Shown in pieces: positions 42,768 through 51,278 of a DNA stretch of 51,278 nucleotides. The notes under the pieces are model-generated. The model did not search any database, had not been told where the DNA came from, and was given only the letters and a program-made list of their open reading frames with translations. The stretch spans positions 1 through 51,278 of the forward strand of contig CAZVCC010000019.1 in NCBI GenBank assembly GCA_964626015.1. Direction: 5' to 3'. This DNA is from CAIKZJ01 sp964626015. Lineage in GTDB: Bacteria; Bacteroidota; Ignavibacteria; Tepidaquicellales; Tepidaquicellaceae. Every line of letters starts with the position of its first letter. Position 1 is the stretch's first letter. Made by a program: the position numbers and the translations under genes.

Positions 42768-43904
42768 TTATTTCCCCTCTACGTCAGCATCCAGAGCATT
42801 CTGCGAACGCTGCAGTACTCTTATATAATGAACAATTGACCATCCTTCTTCGGCATTCAGCTGCTTCGCATAAGAGGGCATTGCATTTTGTCCGTTAAAA
42901 ATAACGTGATAGAGGTTTGCATCCTGCCAGTTTCGAACCTTATCGCTATGAAGAGTTGGCGGGTTCGGGAACTGACCGTTAAGCCTGCTGTCTCCTTTGC
43001 CGTAATATCCGTGGCAGGGGCTGCAAAATGTATTATATTTTTCTTTTCCTTTTGCGACGACTTCCTTAGAGAAAATTAGCGGATTAGGAACAACCTTAAC
43101 CGCAGAATCAGACATACCTTTAAATTCATAAGGAAGATGACCGCGTGCGACAGTACCTTCAACGGGCAAACGCATTCCAAATCCGTCCGCAAACATTATG
43201 TTTTTCGATTGCGGGTCAAGCCTATCCTGCACTGCCATCCATGTGAAAGGCTCCATAAAAATCAGCTTATTCAGCATAAAGTATGTACCGCCCGAAACGA
43301 CTAAAGCAACCAAAACAAGCAGCATAATAAACTTAGGGTCAAAAGGATTTATTTCCTTTTTTTCGGGATAGTATATCGTTTCTATATCCTTACCGCCTAT
43401 ACTTTTTAAGAAGTCTGTAACTTTTGTTTCTTCAAAGTTTTTATCAATCGAAACTATACATAATCCGTACTTATCAGAAGATACCTTCTTCATGTATGCT
43501 GTGTCATGCAAAGCATGCGAGTTGTTTGGAAACTTGAAGAACAACGCAATCATTGTAAGCACTGTTCCAACAGCTGCAGACAAAACCGTTACCTCAAATG
43601 TTACGGGAACGAATGCAGGCCACGAGAAGAACGGCTTGCCTCCGATAATAAGCGGATAGTCAATCGCAGAAACCCAGTATATAAAAGCAAAGGCAAATGC
43701 GGCACCCGAAAGACCAAGGAACAACGTGAAAAAGCCAAGGTATGAAGAGCCAATACCCATCGCCTTTTCGATTCCATGAACGGGGTATGGCGTATTCGTA
43801 TCAAACTTCTTATACCCTGCTTTTACAGTCTCTTTAGATGCATGAATTATTTCATCCGGTGTATCGAATATCGCGGTAACCGAGTGTATCATTTTATTTT
43901 CCAT
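42768..43904 (-). CDS. actDE: ActD-ActE fusion of alternative complex III
   Basis: Residues 1-190 are a DUF3341 (ActD) domain with two membrane spans (about 53-79 and 93-118). A third span at about 191-211 anchors a mono-haem cytochrome c domain with CSPCH at 294-298 and a Met ligand near 342 (NAMPSY), equivalent to ActE. In the best-studied complexes these are two proteins. The ATG overlaps the actC stop by 1 bp. The whole frame is intact, so the fusion is not a sequencing error. Confidence 0.92.
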   Translation of the reverse strand: MENKMIHSVTAIFDTPDEIIHASKETVKAGYKKFDTNTPYPVHGIEKAMGIGSSYLGFFTLFLGLSGAAFAFAFIYWVSAIDYPLIIGGKPFFSWPAFVPVTFEVTVLSAAVGTVLTMIALFFKFPNNSHALHDTAYMKKVSSDKYGLCIVSIDKNFEETKVTDFLKSIGGKDIETIYYPEKKEINPFDPKFIMLLVLVALVVSGGTYFMLNKLIFMEPFTWMAVQDRLDPQSKNIMFADGFGMRLPVEGTVARGHLPYEFKGMSDSAVKVVPNPLIFSKEVVAKGKEKYNTFCSPCHGYYGKGDSRLNGQFPNPPTLHSDKVRNWQDANLYHVIFNGQNAMPSYAKQLNAEEGWSIVHYIRVLQRSQNALDADVEGK

Positions 43905-45277
43905 TAATGATGCCCTCCTTTGTGCGACGGCTGTGCACCGTCAATAACCGCCTTCACCTCAGCAATTGAAACAGATGGGAGTCCCTTTACGAACAACAGT
44001 ACAAGTGTAAAGAACAACCCGAATGACATCATCAATATTCCGAAGTCATAAATTGTTGGAGTGTACATCCCCCAGCTTGAAGGAAGATAGTCACGCGAAA
44101 GCGATGTTACTATAATAACAAACCTCTCAAACCACATACCTATGTTGACTATAATACCGAGTATGAACATTGGAACTATAGCAGTCCGTATTTTCTTAAA
44201 CCAGAAGAGCTGCGGGAAGATAACATTGCATGAAACCATCGTCCAGTATGCCCATGCATAAGGACCGAGAGCACGGTTAATAAACGTAAACGTTTCAAAC
44301 TGATTACCGCTGTACCATGCAATAAAGAATTCCATTCCGTATGCATATCCAACTATAGTACCTGTAAGCAGCATAATCTGATTCATCTTTTCAAGATGGT
44401 TTATCGTAATAATATGTTTCAAATCGAAAGCCTGTCTTACGAATATAAGAACATTCTGCACCATTGCAAACCCAGAGAACACCGCTCCCGCTACGAAATA
44501 CGGCGGAAAAATCGTCGTATGCCAGCCGGGAATAACTGATACAGCAAAGTCAAAAGATACAATGGTGTGCACCGAAAGAACGAGCGGTGTAGCAAATCCT
44601 GCAAGTATCATGTATGCCTTTTCGTAATGCTGCCAGTGTCTTGAAGAATGCCTCCATCCAAGGCTGAATATTGAATAAATGGTCTTCTTAAATTTACTCG
44701 TTGTCCTGTCGCGAAGCGAGGCAAAGTCGGGCATTAAACCGATGTACCAGAAAACAAGCGATACGGTAAAATAAGTTGAAACCGCAAACACGTCCCAGAG
44801 CAGCGGCGAAGTAAAGTTTACCCAAATATGATTTGCGTTTGGATAAGGGAATAAATAACCGTCCAGCCATGCTCTACCAGTATGAATTGCGGGAAAAATA
44901 CCCGCGCACATAACCGCAAAAATTGTCATAGCCTCCGCGAAACGTGCAATCCCCGTTCTCCATTTTTGCCTCAGCAGGAATAAAATTGCCGAGATAAGTG
45001 TTCCTGCGTGACCTATACCAACCCAGAACACAAAATTGACAATGTCAAAACCCCAGCCTACGGGCTGATTGTTTCCCCAGACACCAATCCCCTTGTAGAA
45101 AGTCCAGCCAAGAGCACCACCGCCTGTAACAAGCATCAGCGAGGTTATTGTAATCAGAACTTTCCAGAGATTTCCGGGTTTAGTGTCAAGCGGTTTAGAT
45201 ATTACATCATCAATAGATTTTGCAGAAGGATTGCCTTCGACAGTTGGTAATTCTTGTGTGTAATCAAAAGTGCTCAC
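43904..45277 (-). CDS. actC: ActC: NrfD/PsrC-like integral membrane subunit
   Basis: The 457-residue protein has ten membrane spans and features typical of ActC, such as VFWVGIGHAGTLISAILFLLRQKWRTG, LSVHTIVSFDFAVSVIPGWHTTIFPPYFVAGA and GMEFFIAWYSG. It carries the quinol-binding site of alternative complex III. The start ATG overlaps the actB stop by 1 bp. Confidence 0.95.
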   Translation of the reverse strand: MSTFDYTQELPTVEGNPSAKSIDDVISKPLDTKPGNLWKVLITITSLMLVTGGGALGWTFYKGIGVWGNNQPVGWGFDIVNFVFWVGIGHAGTLISAILFLLRQKWRTGIARFAEAMTIFAVMCAGIFPAIHTGRAWLDGYLFPYPNANHIWVNFTSPLLWDVFAVSTYFTVSLVFWYIGLMPDFASLRDRTTSKFKKTIYSIFSLGWRHSSRHWQHYEKAYMILAGFATPLVLSVHTIVSFDFAVSVIPGWHTTIFPPYFVAGAVFSGFAMVQNVLIFVRQAFDLKHIITINHLEKMNQIMLLTGTIVGYAYGMEFFIAWYSGNQFETFTFINRALGPYAWAYWTMVSCNVIFPQLFWFKKIRTAIVPMFILGIIVNIGMWFERFVIIVTSLSRDYLPSSWGMYTPTIYDFGILMMSFGLFFTLVLLFVKGLPSVSIAEVKAVIDGAQPSHKGGHH

Positions 45278-48200
45278 TACGCTTTATTCTCCGGTTTAAT
45301 ATTTCTAAGTTTAGCTATATAAGTTACATTTGGTCTCACGTTTATTTCTTCGAGCACGTGATAACCAAGTTCGTGTTCCCTGTATTTTACAATGTCGGAT
45401 TCTTTCTTCGTCAGGTCTCCGAATACTATTGCATTAGTCGGGCAAGCTTCCTGACACGCCGTAACAACGTTATCACCATTAAGAGCTCTGCCCTGCTCGG
45501 TCGCATGCTGTCTCTCGTCCATTATTCTCTGAACGCAGAATGTACATTTTTCCATAACCCCTCTTGAACGAACCGTAACTTCAGGATTATTCATAAGGCT
45601 TATAGAGTCGCTTTCATAATATGCATCGGCAAGATTATCTCTGAAGTTAAAATAGTTAAACCTTCTCACCTTGTAAGGACAGTTATTCGAGCAGTACCTT
45701 GTACCCACGCACCTGTTATAAGCCATCTGGTTTAGACCGTCAGGACTGTGATTCGTCGCCGCGACAGGACATACGTTCTCGCAGGGAGCGTTGTCACAGT
45801 GCTGGCAAAGCATCGGCTGGAATGATACTCTTGGGTCGTCGGAATGCCCGCTGTAGTAACGGTCAATCCTCATCCACATCATTTCTCTGTTCTTGCCTAC
45901 CTGCTCCTTACCGACAACGGGAATATTGTTCTCAACGTTACACGCTGCAACGCAGTAGTTACAACCCGTGCATTTGTTAAGGTCTATAGACATTGCCCAT
46001 TTATTAGTCTTGAACTCATAAGAAGGAACAATGTTGAAAAGATGAACCTCACCTATTTCCTCTTTTAAAAATTTCGGGTTTTTCTGATACTCTTCGTAAA
46101 CGCCCTCGCGAATAATTTCTCTTTTTAAATGTATGTCATTGTATCTGTCGTTATCTATAGGATAATGTTCCTGCGTTGAGACTAATTCGTGAGTTCCTGA
46201 TGTCTTGCTGACTTTAACGTCGTTGTAAAGCAATTCAGAAACATTTTTTGAAATAAGATTTATTGTGTTTACACCTACTCCGCTGCCAATAGGACCGGCA
46301 TTTGTTCTGCCGTATCCAAGTTCCATTGAAATCACGCCGCTTGCCATACCGGGCTGTACCATAACGGGGGCAGTTATAGTTTTTCCTCCTGCGGTAATCT
46401 CAATCAAGTCGTTTGATTTTACGCTAAGCTGCTCTGCAAAATCAGGCGAAACCGCCGCATAGTTATCCCATACAACCTTCGAAACAGGGTTCGGAAGTTC
46501 CTGCAACCAACCGTTATTCGCAAACCTGCCGTCGTGCAAATACGTGCTTCTATTCAGCTGCAGCACAGCATTTGCGGAAGCTTTTAACACGGGAGCTGCT
46601 GCAAATCCTTCCGGATTAAAGCTTAATGAAGCATCGAAAATTTCATTAGTCGCAGCCACTCCATCATGAAGTGAGTTTATCCAAAAGTTTTTAAAACTGT
46701 CTTTTGAATTCGCCGTTGTATAAACTGTTTTTTCCCAGTTTGTTTTAAGGTAGTTTAAGTAAAGTTCTTCGTTGAATGCCTCGGGCTTCTCCGCAAACCA
46801 GTTCAGGAGAATTGCTTCCTTCTGTCTTGTTTTATAAATAGGTGCAATCACGGGCTGCTGTAAACTAACCGTGCCTGTTCTAACTTTATGGTCGCCCCAC
46901 GCTTCGAAATTATGATGTATAGCGAGTGAATAATTGCTCAGTTCGCTTGTCTCGTTTGCTGACTCTGAAAGTGTAATTACCAGATTAACTTTTTTTAACG
47001 CTTCGGCATATTTATAGTCAGGTGAGAAATGATAAACGGGGTTTGAATCAAAATGAATAACCGCGCCCACGCTGCCTGCGTTCATTTTTTCTACAAGCGC
47101 TTCAATTTCAGGCTTTGCTGATAACGGCATTACCTGTACATTAAAACTGTCCTTTGCAAAAACAGCGGTGCCCAGCATATCATTAAGCTTGTTAACGGCT
47201 ATATGTGTTGATTCGGGAAGGTTTTGCCCTGCCGTTACTATTGATTCTGTCTTGTGCTTCTTTAAATCTTCAACGAGAGAAGTTATAGCTTCTTTCTTAA
47301 GATTAAATTTCTTAATTAATTCATCGAGAGCAGTATTATTACCCGTCAACGCATTTATTAAAGCGTAAACAAATTCTTCTATTGCATCTGTTCTGAGTTT
47401 AATTCTGTAATCGGAGTTAGCTCCTGTCAGGCTGAATCCGCCCTCAACGACATACAGTTTACTAAACTCTCCCTTTTTCTTCATTACGTCGCGGCTTTCT
47501 GCGTAAAGCCTCTGTGCTTCGACGAAGTTACCTTCTCTTCCAAGAAAATCTGATTCAAGGGAAAGTATTATCTTTGCGTCGTTCCATTTTACAACCGGTA
47601 ATCCGTCCTTGCCAAAGCTCTTCTTCACGGCATTCAGCTTGTTTATGCTGCTGACAAGCTCATAAGAATAAAATTTTGCAGTTGTAAACTTCTTAGTAAA
47701 ATCATCGAACAAAAGTTTTGTTGCCGGTGAAGTAATCGTATGTGAAATCACAGCAATTTCTTTTCCTGCCGCAGCTGCTTTTGAAAGCTCATCGATTATC
47801 TTCGTGTCAGCGTCGAGCCAGTTGACAGACGTAAAGGTGGTGCCGCTTTTTATCATAGGCTCTTTAAGTCTGTTCGGTTCGTACAGGTTCATAATATTAG
47901 CCTGTCCCGCAGCGCAAATCTTTCCTTTGTTTATAGGATGTTCGGGGTTACCGTCAACTTTTATAGGTCTTCCTTCTCTTGTCTTTATTAAAATACCGCA
48001 TGCATTCGGACACGCCGTACAAGTTGAAGCGTAGAAGTTCGGGATACCAATTGTTATATCTTCGGGTTTTTTGTTATAAGGAATAATTGCTCCCTTATCC
48101 CTGTAGTCGGAACATCCTGTCGCAGCAAGCGCGGCTGAAGATGCCATAAGTGCCAAAAAGGTACGTCTGCTAACGGAGGATGATTTTGAAATTTCAGGTT

Positions 48201-48306
48201 TCCCGGAAACACCCTCTGTAAACTCATCTTCCTTCGCCTTCAGAAATTCAGGGTCATTATTTAACTCCTTAAACCCTCTCCAATAATTAATATCTTTATC
48301 TGACAA
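45277..48306 (-). CDS. actB: ActB: Fe-S/molybdopterin-like subunit of alternative complex III
   Basis: The 1009-residue protein starts YWRGFKELNNDPEF and has a Tat motif (RR at 47-48) with a lipoprotein-like cysteine (ATGC, C65). A molybdopterin-oxidoreductase-like domain (about 85-750) follows, still with CTACPNACG. The C-terminal ferredoxin-like domain has four cluster motifs: CTGCNYCVAAC, CQHCDNAPCENVCP, CVGTRYCSNNCP and CTFCVQR...CQEACP. In this family the large domain lacks the cofactor. The protein conducts electrons from quinol to ActA and ActE. Confidence 0.95.
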   Translation of the reverse strand: MSDKDINYWRGFKELNNDPEFLKAKEDEFTEGVSGKPEISKSSSVSRRTFLALMASSAALAATGCSDYRDKGAIIPYNKKPEDITIGIPNFYASTCTACPNACGILIKTREGRPIKVDGNPEHPINKGKICAAGQANIMNLYEPNRLKEPMIKSGTTFTSVNWLDADTKIIDELSKAAAAGKEIAVISHTITSPATKLLFDDFTKKFTTAKFYSYELVSSINKLNAVKKSFGKDGLPVVKWNDAKIILSLESDFLGREGNFVEAQRLYAESRDVMKKKGEFSKLYVVEGGFSLTGANSDYRIKLRTDAIEEFVYALINALTGNNTALDELIKKFNLKKEAITSLVEDLKKHKTESIVTAGQNLPESTHIAVNKLNDMLGTAVFAKDSFNVQVMPLSAKPEIEALVEKMNAGSVGAVIHFDSNPVYHFSPDYKYAEALKKVNLVITLSESANETSELSNYSLAIHHNFEAWGDHKVRTGTVSLQQPVIAPIYKTRQKEAILLNWFAEKPEAFNEELYLNYLKTNWEKTVYTTANSKDSFKNFWINSLHDGVAATNEIFDASLSFNPEGFAAAPVLKASANAVLQLNRSTYLHDGRFANNGWLQELPNPVSKVVWDNYAAVSPDFAEQLSVKSNDLIEITAGGKTITAPVMVQPGMASGVISMELGYGRTNAGPIGSGVGVNTINLISKNVSELLYNDVKVSKTSGTHELVSTQEHYPIDNDRYNDIHLKREIIREGVYEEYQKNPKFLKEEIGEVHLFNIVPSYEFKTNKWAMSIDLNKCTGCNYCVAACNVENNIPVVGKEQVGKNREMMWMRIDRYYSGHSDDPRVSFQPMLCQHCDNAPCENVCPVAATNHSPDGLNQMAYNRCVGTRYCSNNCPYKVRRFNYFNFRDNLADAYYESDSISLMNNPEVTVRSRGVMEKCTFCVQRIMDERQHATEQGRALNGDNVVTACQEACPTNAIVFGDLTKKESDIVKYREHELGYHVLEEINVRPNVTYIAKLRNIKPENKA

Positions 48307-48332
48307 AGTTTAGACTCCTTTCACTTTCTGCA

Positions 48333-48551
48333 TTAAGCTTTATTTTTGTATACATTAACTCTTTTCACAGAGTCGGGGTTTTCCCTTATCTGCATCTTCT
48401 TGTTTGAGGTATATAAATTCTCCGCTCGCTTTGAAATAAACCTTAAGGGAAATTTCGCAAGCAGAAAACCGCCTAATGCCATCAATCCTGCTGCAATCAT
48501 AAATTGCTTTCTTTCAATCTTTGTCTCATTAAGACTTTCAAAAATTTTCAT
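48333..48551 (-). CDS. Small single-span protein between actA and actB
   Basis: The 72-residue protein has one membrane span (about 18-36, FMIAAGLMALGGFLLAKFPL) and a basic C-terminal part. It is 26 bp upstream of actB and 60 bp after actA, in the same direction, so it is likely co-expressed. Its membrane segment ends with a basic boundary (FISKRAEN). It may be an accessory subunit of alternative complex III or a helper for ActB export. I recognise no family. Confidence 0.6.
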   Translation of the reverse strand: MKIFESLNETKIERKQFMIAAGLMALGGFLLAKFPLRFISKRAENLYTSNKKMQIRENPDSVKRVNVYKNKA

Positions 48552-48611
48552 TGTTATATTATACTTTGGAAAGTTAAAATTCTTAACGTCTTTTAAACGC
48601 TGTCCGTTTTC

Positions 48612-49193
48612 TTATCTGTGACACGCTGCACAATTTTCGGGTCCTTTTTTAAGGTTATTTTTAATATCTTCGTAATTGCTTATCATCTTTTCGGGCTGTC
48701 TGTGGCAGGTTAGGCATGCACCCATAGTAAATGAGTTTGTTTGCCCAACTACCTCCATCTTAGCAACATCACCATGACAATTAATACAGTCTATCTTCTT
48801 GTTAACATGAGAGCTGTGATTAAAATAGACAAATTGCGGTACCTTATGAATTCTATTCCATTCAAGCGGTTTATTCTCAACATAGTAGCTTGAAAGTTTT
48901 TGAATTTCTGGTCTATCGGTTCTTGCAAGCGAGTGACAGTTCATGCAAATATCAACCGAAGGGATGCTTGCATTCCTTGATTTATCAACTGCCGTATGAC
49001 AGTATTTACAATCGATCTGCATCGTACCCGCATGCAGTTTGTGCGAAAATTTAACCGGCTGTTCCGGTGTGTAGCCGATGCTGTTGCGTTCGGCGTATGA
49101 CGCGTAATAAGTAATTGCAAATACAGCTAAAACAACAAACACAATTACAGGCAAACGCACCTTTAAGTTGTAATCCAGTAGATATTTATTCAT
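48612..49193 (-). CDS. actA: ActA: pentahaem cytochrome c of alternative complex III
   Basis: The 193-residue protein has one N-terminal membrane span (12-31) and five CXXCH motifs (CKYCH, CMNCH, CINCH, CLTCH, CAACH), the usual number for ActA. It receives electrons from ActB and hands them to a mono-haem cytochrome. It is the first gene of the 15-kb respiratory operon. Upstream 255 bp are A/T-rich and probably hold the promoter, which I could not define. Confidence 0.95.
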   Translation of the reverse strand: MNKYLLDYNLKVRLPVIVFVVLAVFAITYYASYAERNSIGYTPEQPVKFSHKLHAGTMQIDCKYCHTAVDKSRNASIPSVDICMNCHSLARTDRPEIQKLSSYYVENKPLEWNRIHKVPQFVYFNHSSHVNKKIDCINCHGDVAKMEVVGQTNSFTMGACLTCHRQPEKMISNYEDIKNNLKKGPENCAACHR

Positions 49194-49449
49194 GTGCGAA
49201 ATTTATACAAATAATCTATAAAAATAAATTGATTTAACTTGGCGGAAAATAAATATATAATCTAAACAATTTAGAAGACAAATAATTCCTTTTTAATGTA
49301 GAATTTTGAGCGAAAAACATCTTACCGAAATACATAAAATAGATTTACGGAATGGCAAATGAATAACAACAAATCCCGCTTTTTTTATACGCATGCTGCA
49401 AACGAAACTCAAGACTAATTAGAGCGCAAGGAGAGACTAATTAGGGAAT

Positions 49450-49646
49450 AGCTCATAGCTGATGGCTGATGGCTCGTAGCTGATGGCTCATAGCTGATGG
49501 CTGATGGCTCGTAGCTGATAGCTGATAGCTGATGGCTGATGGCTCATAGCTGATGGCTGATGGCTCGTAGCTGATGGCTCATAGCTGATGGCTCATAGCT
49601 GATGGCTCATAGCTGATGGCTCATAGCTGGTAGCTGATGGCTCATA
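49450..49646. repeat. AGCTGATGGCTCAT-type tandem array
   Basis: The 197-bp array is made of about 14 units of AGCTGATGGCTSRTAGCT type in irregular order (AGCTGATGGCTCAT, AGCTGATGGCTGATGGCTCGT, AGCTGATAGCTGAT). It contains no spacers and no open frame. Downstream, 49675-49740 holds CAGTAAGCAGTGA-like motifs. The other parts of the 609-bp gap (49194-49449 and 49740-49790) hold nothing I recognise, apart from the strong AAGGAG ribosome site before 49803. Confidence 0.93.
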
Positions 49647-49802
49647 GTGAAAAAGATAAGGAAAGGAAAAACTGGAAACAGTAAACAGTTATCTGTGAGC
49701 AGTAAGCAGTGAAATAAAAACGGGGATGAAAGTAAGCAGGAAAAAATTTGAAAAGGAAAAGGGATTTTTTAAAAATATTTTAAAAACATAAGGAGTAATA
49801 CA

Positions 49803-50720
49803 ATGGACATTCAGGTTTTAGACAGCAGGATTTTTAATTCGATTTGTGCGGTTCAGTTCAGGACTGCTGAGCAGGATACGTTTTTGTATAAATCTTCTTC
49901 CTATGCCGTGAAGAAGAATCTGATTGATGTGAAGGAGATTGATGAGGCGGGAAGCGTGAATGATTTGCTCGTGATTAATTATTCGGAATATTATGTGTTT
50001 TTTATGGACGGAGATGTTTTAAAGGGGGCAAAGCAGAACAGAGTTCTGAATGCATCGGTTTTGCTGAGACCGAATTCAAAAACGGTTTTGCCCGTGAGCT
50101 GCGTGGAGGCGGGCAGATGGAGATATTCGACTTCTAAGTTCGGAGTTGAGGAGGATTATGTGGCGCCTGCTTTTATGAGGAGTTCAAAATCAAAGATGGT
50201 GAACAGAAGTCTGGATGCTGACAGTTCTTTTAAGACTGAACAGACCGAAATCTGGAATGATGTCAGGGAGTTTTCGATGTGTTTTAAAGTGGCCTCAAGG
50301 ACGTCCAACCTTTCGGATGTTTTTTATGATAAGGAGAATGATGTGAATTCGACGATTAAAGATTTTAAGGTTAATGATAAGGCGAACGGGCTTGCGGTTT
50401 TTTATAAAGGTTCGCTTCTGGGCGTGGATGTGTTTAACAGGAAGGATGTGTATTCGGAGTATTTCACGAAGATTCTGAACGGGGCTGCGATGGAGGCGCA
50501 ATATCTGAAGAAAAGGGAGAAGTATATTGACGAGGATTCGGTGCGCGGTGAGGTTTTGAAATTTATGAAGAGGTGCGATGAGGCGAAGAAGAGAGAGTAT
50601 AAAGGAGTTGCGGAGGGTACGGATAAGAGGTTTGAGATGGATGAGTATTCGGGGTTTGAGCTGGAGTTTGAGGGGAATTTGGTGCATATGGGGGTGAATT
50701 ATGGGAGGGATAGGGTTTAG
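49803..50720 (+). CDS. ARPP-1/DUF6569-type domain protein
   Basis: The 305-residue protein has the family pattern DLLVINYSEYYVFFMDGDVLKGAKQNRVLNASVLL followed by NSKTVLPVSCVEAGRWRY and, later, GLAVFYKGSLLGVDVF. This matches the ARPP-1 (DUF6569) domain, named for its association with ADP-ribosylglycohydrolase and rhodanese-phosphatase proteins. Such partners are absent here. No signal peptide is present, so it is cytoplasmic. A strong AAGGAG lies 8 bp before the ATG. The gene stands alone between two repeat arrays, and its codon use is more G/T-rich than that of neighbours. Confidence 0.8.
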   Translation: MDIQVLDSRIFNSICAVQFRTAEQDTFLYKSSSYAVKKNLIDVKEIDEAGSVNDLLVINYSEYYVFFMDGDVLKGAKQNRVLNASVLLRPNSKTVLPVSCVEAGRWRYSTSKFGVEEDYVAPAFMRSSKSKMVNRSLDADSSFKTEQTEIWNDVREFSMCFKVASRTSNLSDVFYDKENDVNSTIKDFKVNDKANGLAVFYKGSLLGVDVFNRKDVYSEYFTKILNGAAMEAQYLKKREKYIDEDSVRGEVLKFMKRCDEAKKREYKGVAEGTDKRFEMDEYSGFELEFEGNLVHMGVNYGRDRV

Positions 50721-50864
50721 GGTATAGGGTATAGGGTGTAGAAGAGCAGTGAGAAAGTGAGTAAGTGAGTAGGTGAGTAAGTGAGGATTAGCTGATGGCT
50801 GGTGGCTGATGGCTGGTGGCGAGAAGATGAGAAGGTGAGAAAGTGAGTGAGTGAGAAAGAGGAA
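50721..50864. repeat. ATAGGGT and GTGAGTAAGTGAG repeat arrays
   Basis: Directly after the stop comes GGGTATAGGGTATAGGGTGT (7-bp units), then GTGAGTAAGTGAGTAGGTGA (about 50752-50785), AGCTGATGGCTGGTGGCT (about 50790-50820), and GAGAAGGTGAGAAAGTGAGT (about 50822-50855). Three or more short-period motifs are joined without gaps. The AGCTGATGGCT motif is the same as that at 49450-49646. Confidence 0.9.
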
Positions 50865-51278
50865 AGAGCATTGCACGCTGAAAGAGCTGATTGGATTATG
50901 ATTAACACTGATAGAAATTGAAGAAGAGCTTTTTAACCGCAGAGTACCCAGAGAGCGCAGAGAAAAGATTTGTTTTATTGCTAAGAGCATTGCACGCTGA
51001 AAGAGCTGATTGGATTGTGATTAACACTGATAGAAATTAAAGAAGAGCTTTTTAACCGCAGAGTACCCAGAGAGCGCAGAGAAAAGATTTGTTTAATTGC
51101 TAAGAACTTTGCACGCAGATTATATAGACCACTGATTATCGCGGATAGAGCGGATTATCACGGATTAAGAAATTGTTTTTATTGCAAAGAACAAAAGATT
51201 TTTAACCACCGAGTTCGCAGAGGGCGCAGAGAAAAGATTTATTTTATTGCTAAGAGCTTTGCACAACAAAGAGCAGTG
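50865..51278 (+). repeat. Dispersed intergenic repeat block 4
   Basis: Two near-identical copies with period 119 (from 50865 and 50984), each with TTGCACGCTGAAAGAGCTGA, TTAACACTGATAGAAATT, TTTTTAACCGCAGAGTACCC and AGAGCGCAGAGAAAAGATTT. They are followed by a CGGATTATCACGGATTAAG segment (about 51140-51170) and a last CCACCGAGTTCGCAGAG unit. This is the plus orientation of the family at 1-240 and 4470-4860. No gene is seen in the 558 bp to the window end. Confidence 0.92.

Noticed and set aside
50295..50990. 231-residue frame opposite the ARPP-1-type gene
   Set aside because: It is antisense to a well-supported gene and continues into short-period repeats, which give peptides such as SLTHFLT typical of low-complexity DNA.

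Overview
The window looks like part of a chromosome from a member of the Ignavibacteria (Bacteroidota/Chlorobi group), probably a scaffold from a draft or metagenome assembly. The evidence is a type IX secretion (T9SS) sorting domain of the NYPNPFN...GVYFYKLTT type, moderately low GC with A/T-rich intergenic DNA, an alternative complex III plus A2-type haem-copper oxidase gene set, an Flx-Hdr locus, and many short dispersed repeats in the non-coding gaps. Two runs of exactly 100 N (3891-3990 and 24375-24474) are scaffolding gaps; the first is flanked by an exact 55-bp duplication and is an assembly artefact.

Layout. 1-393: repeats, then a sequence-perfect sigma-54 promoter. 394-4064 (+): NapH-like Fe-S membrane protein, five-haem periplasmic cytochrome and a haem-bearing outer-membrane barrel, a plausible quinol-to-outer-membrane electron path. 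4065-4862: repeats and a terminator. 4863-11619 (-): complete hdrC-hdrB-hdrA-flxD-flxC-flxB-flxA, an NADH-linked, heterodisulfide-reductase-like electron-bifurcating complex. 11906-21436 (-): a tight eight-gene operon (GNAT, T9SS-sorted 13-repeat protein, PqqD-like protein, ATP-grasp enzyme, PLP fold-III decarboxylase, urea-transporter/M23-peptidase fusion, TPR-barrel outer-membrane protein, TPR protein) that I do not recognise as a described system. 21642-24190 (-): DUF2892 protein and an OPT transporter. 24191-25088: tandem repeats. 25089-32907: mixed housekeeping genes (TauE/SafE-like, adenine deaminase, DUF429, DinB, ene-reductase, two lipoproteins, serine dehydratase). 32932-34332: small membrane protein, then a roughly 1.07-kb repeat element carrying a GxxExxY nuclease-like gene between inverted repeats. 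34335-49193 (-): about 15 kb encoding alternative complex III (ActA, ActB, ActC, fused ActD-ActE, ActF), a cytochrome c, Sco, cytochrome oxidase I-IV, haem O synthase and a membrane protein with a C-terminal cytochrome c. 49450-51278: repeat arrays around a lone ARPP-1/DUF6569-type gene.

Together the respiratory genes describe a flexible metabolism. Flx-Hdr would exchange electrons among NADH, ferredoxin and a thiol/disulfide carrier under anoxia. Alternative complex III would oxidise quinol and pass electrons through mono-haem cytochromes to the A2 oxidase under oxic conditions. The sigma-54 cytochrome operon could supply a regulated periplasmic or outer-membrane electron outlet.

The main candidates for something new are the PqqD/ATP-grasp/decarboxylase/urea-channel-peptidase operon, the GxxExxY gene in an inverted-repeat-bounded element, and the observation that every long non-coding gap is filled by a small set of short-period repeat families. 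No RNA genes or CRISPR arrays were seen.
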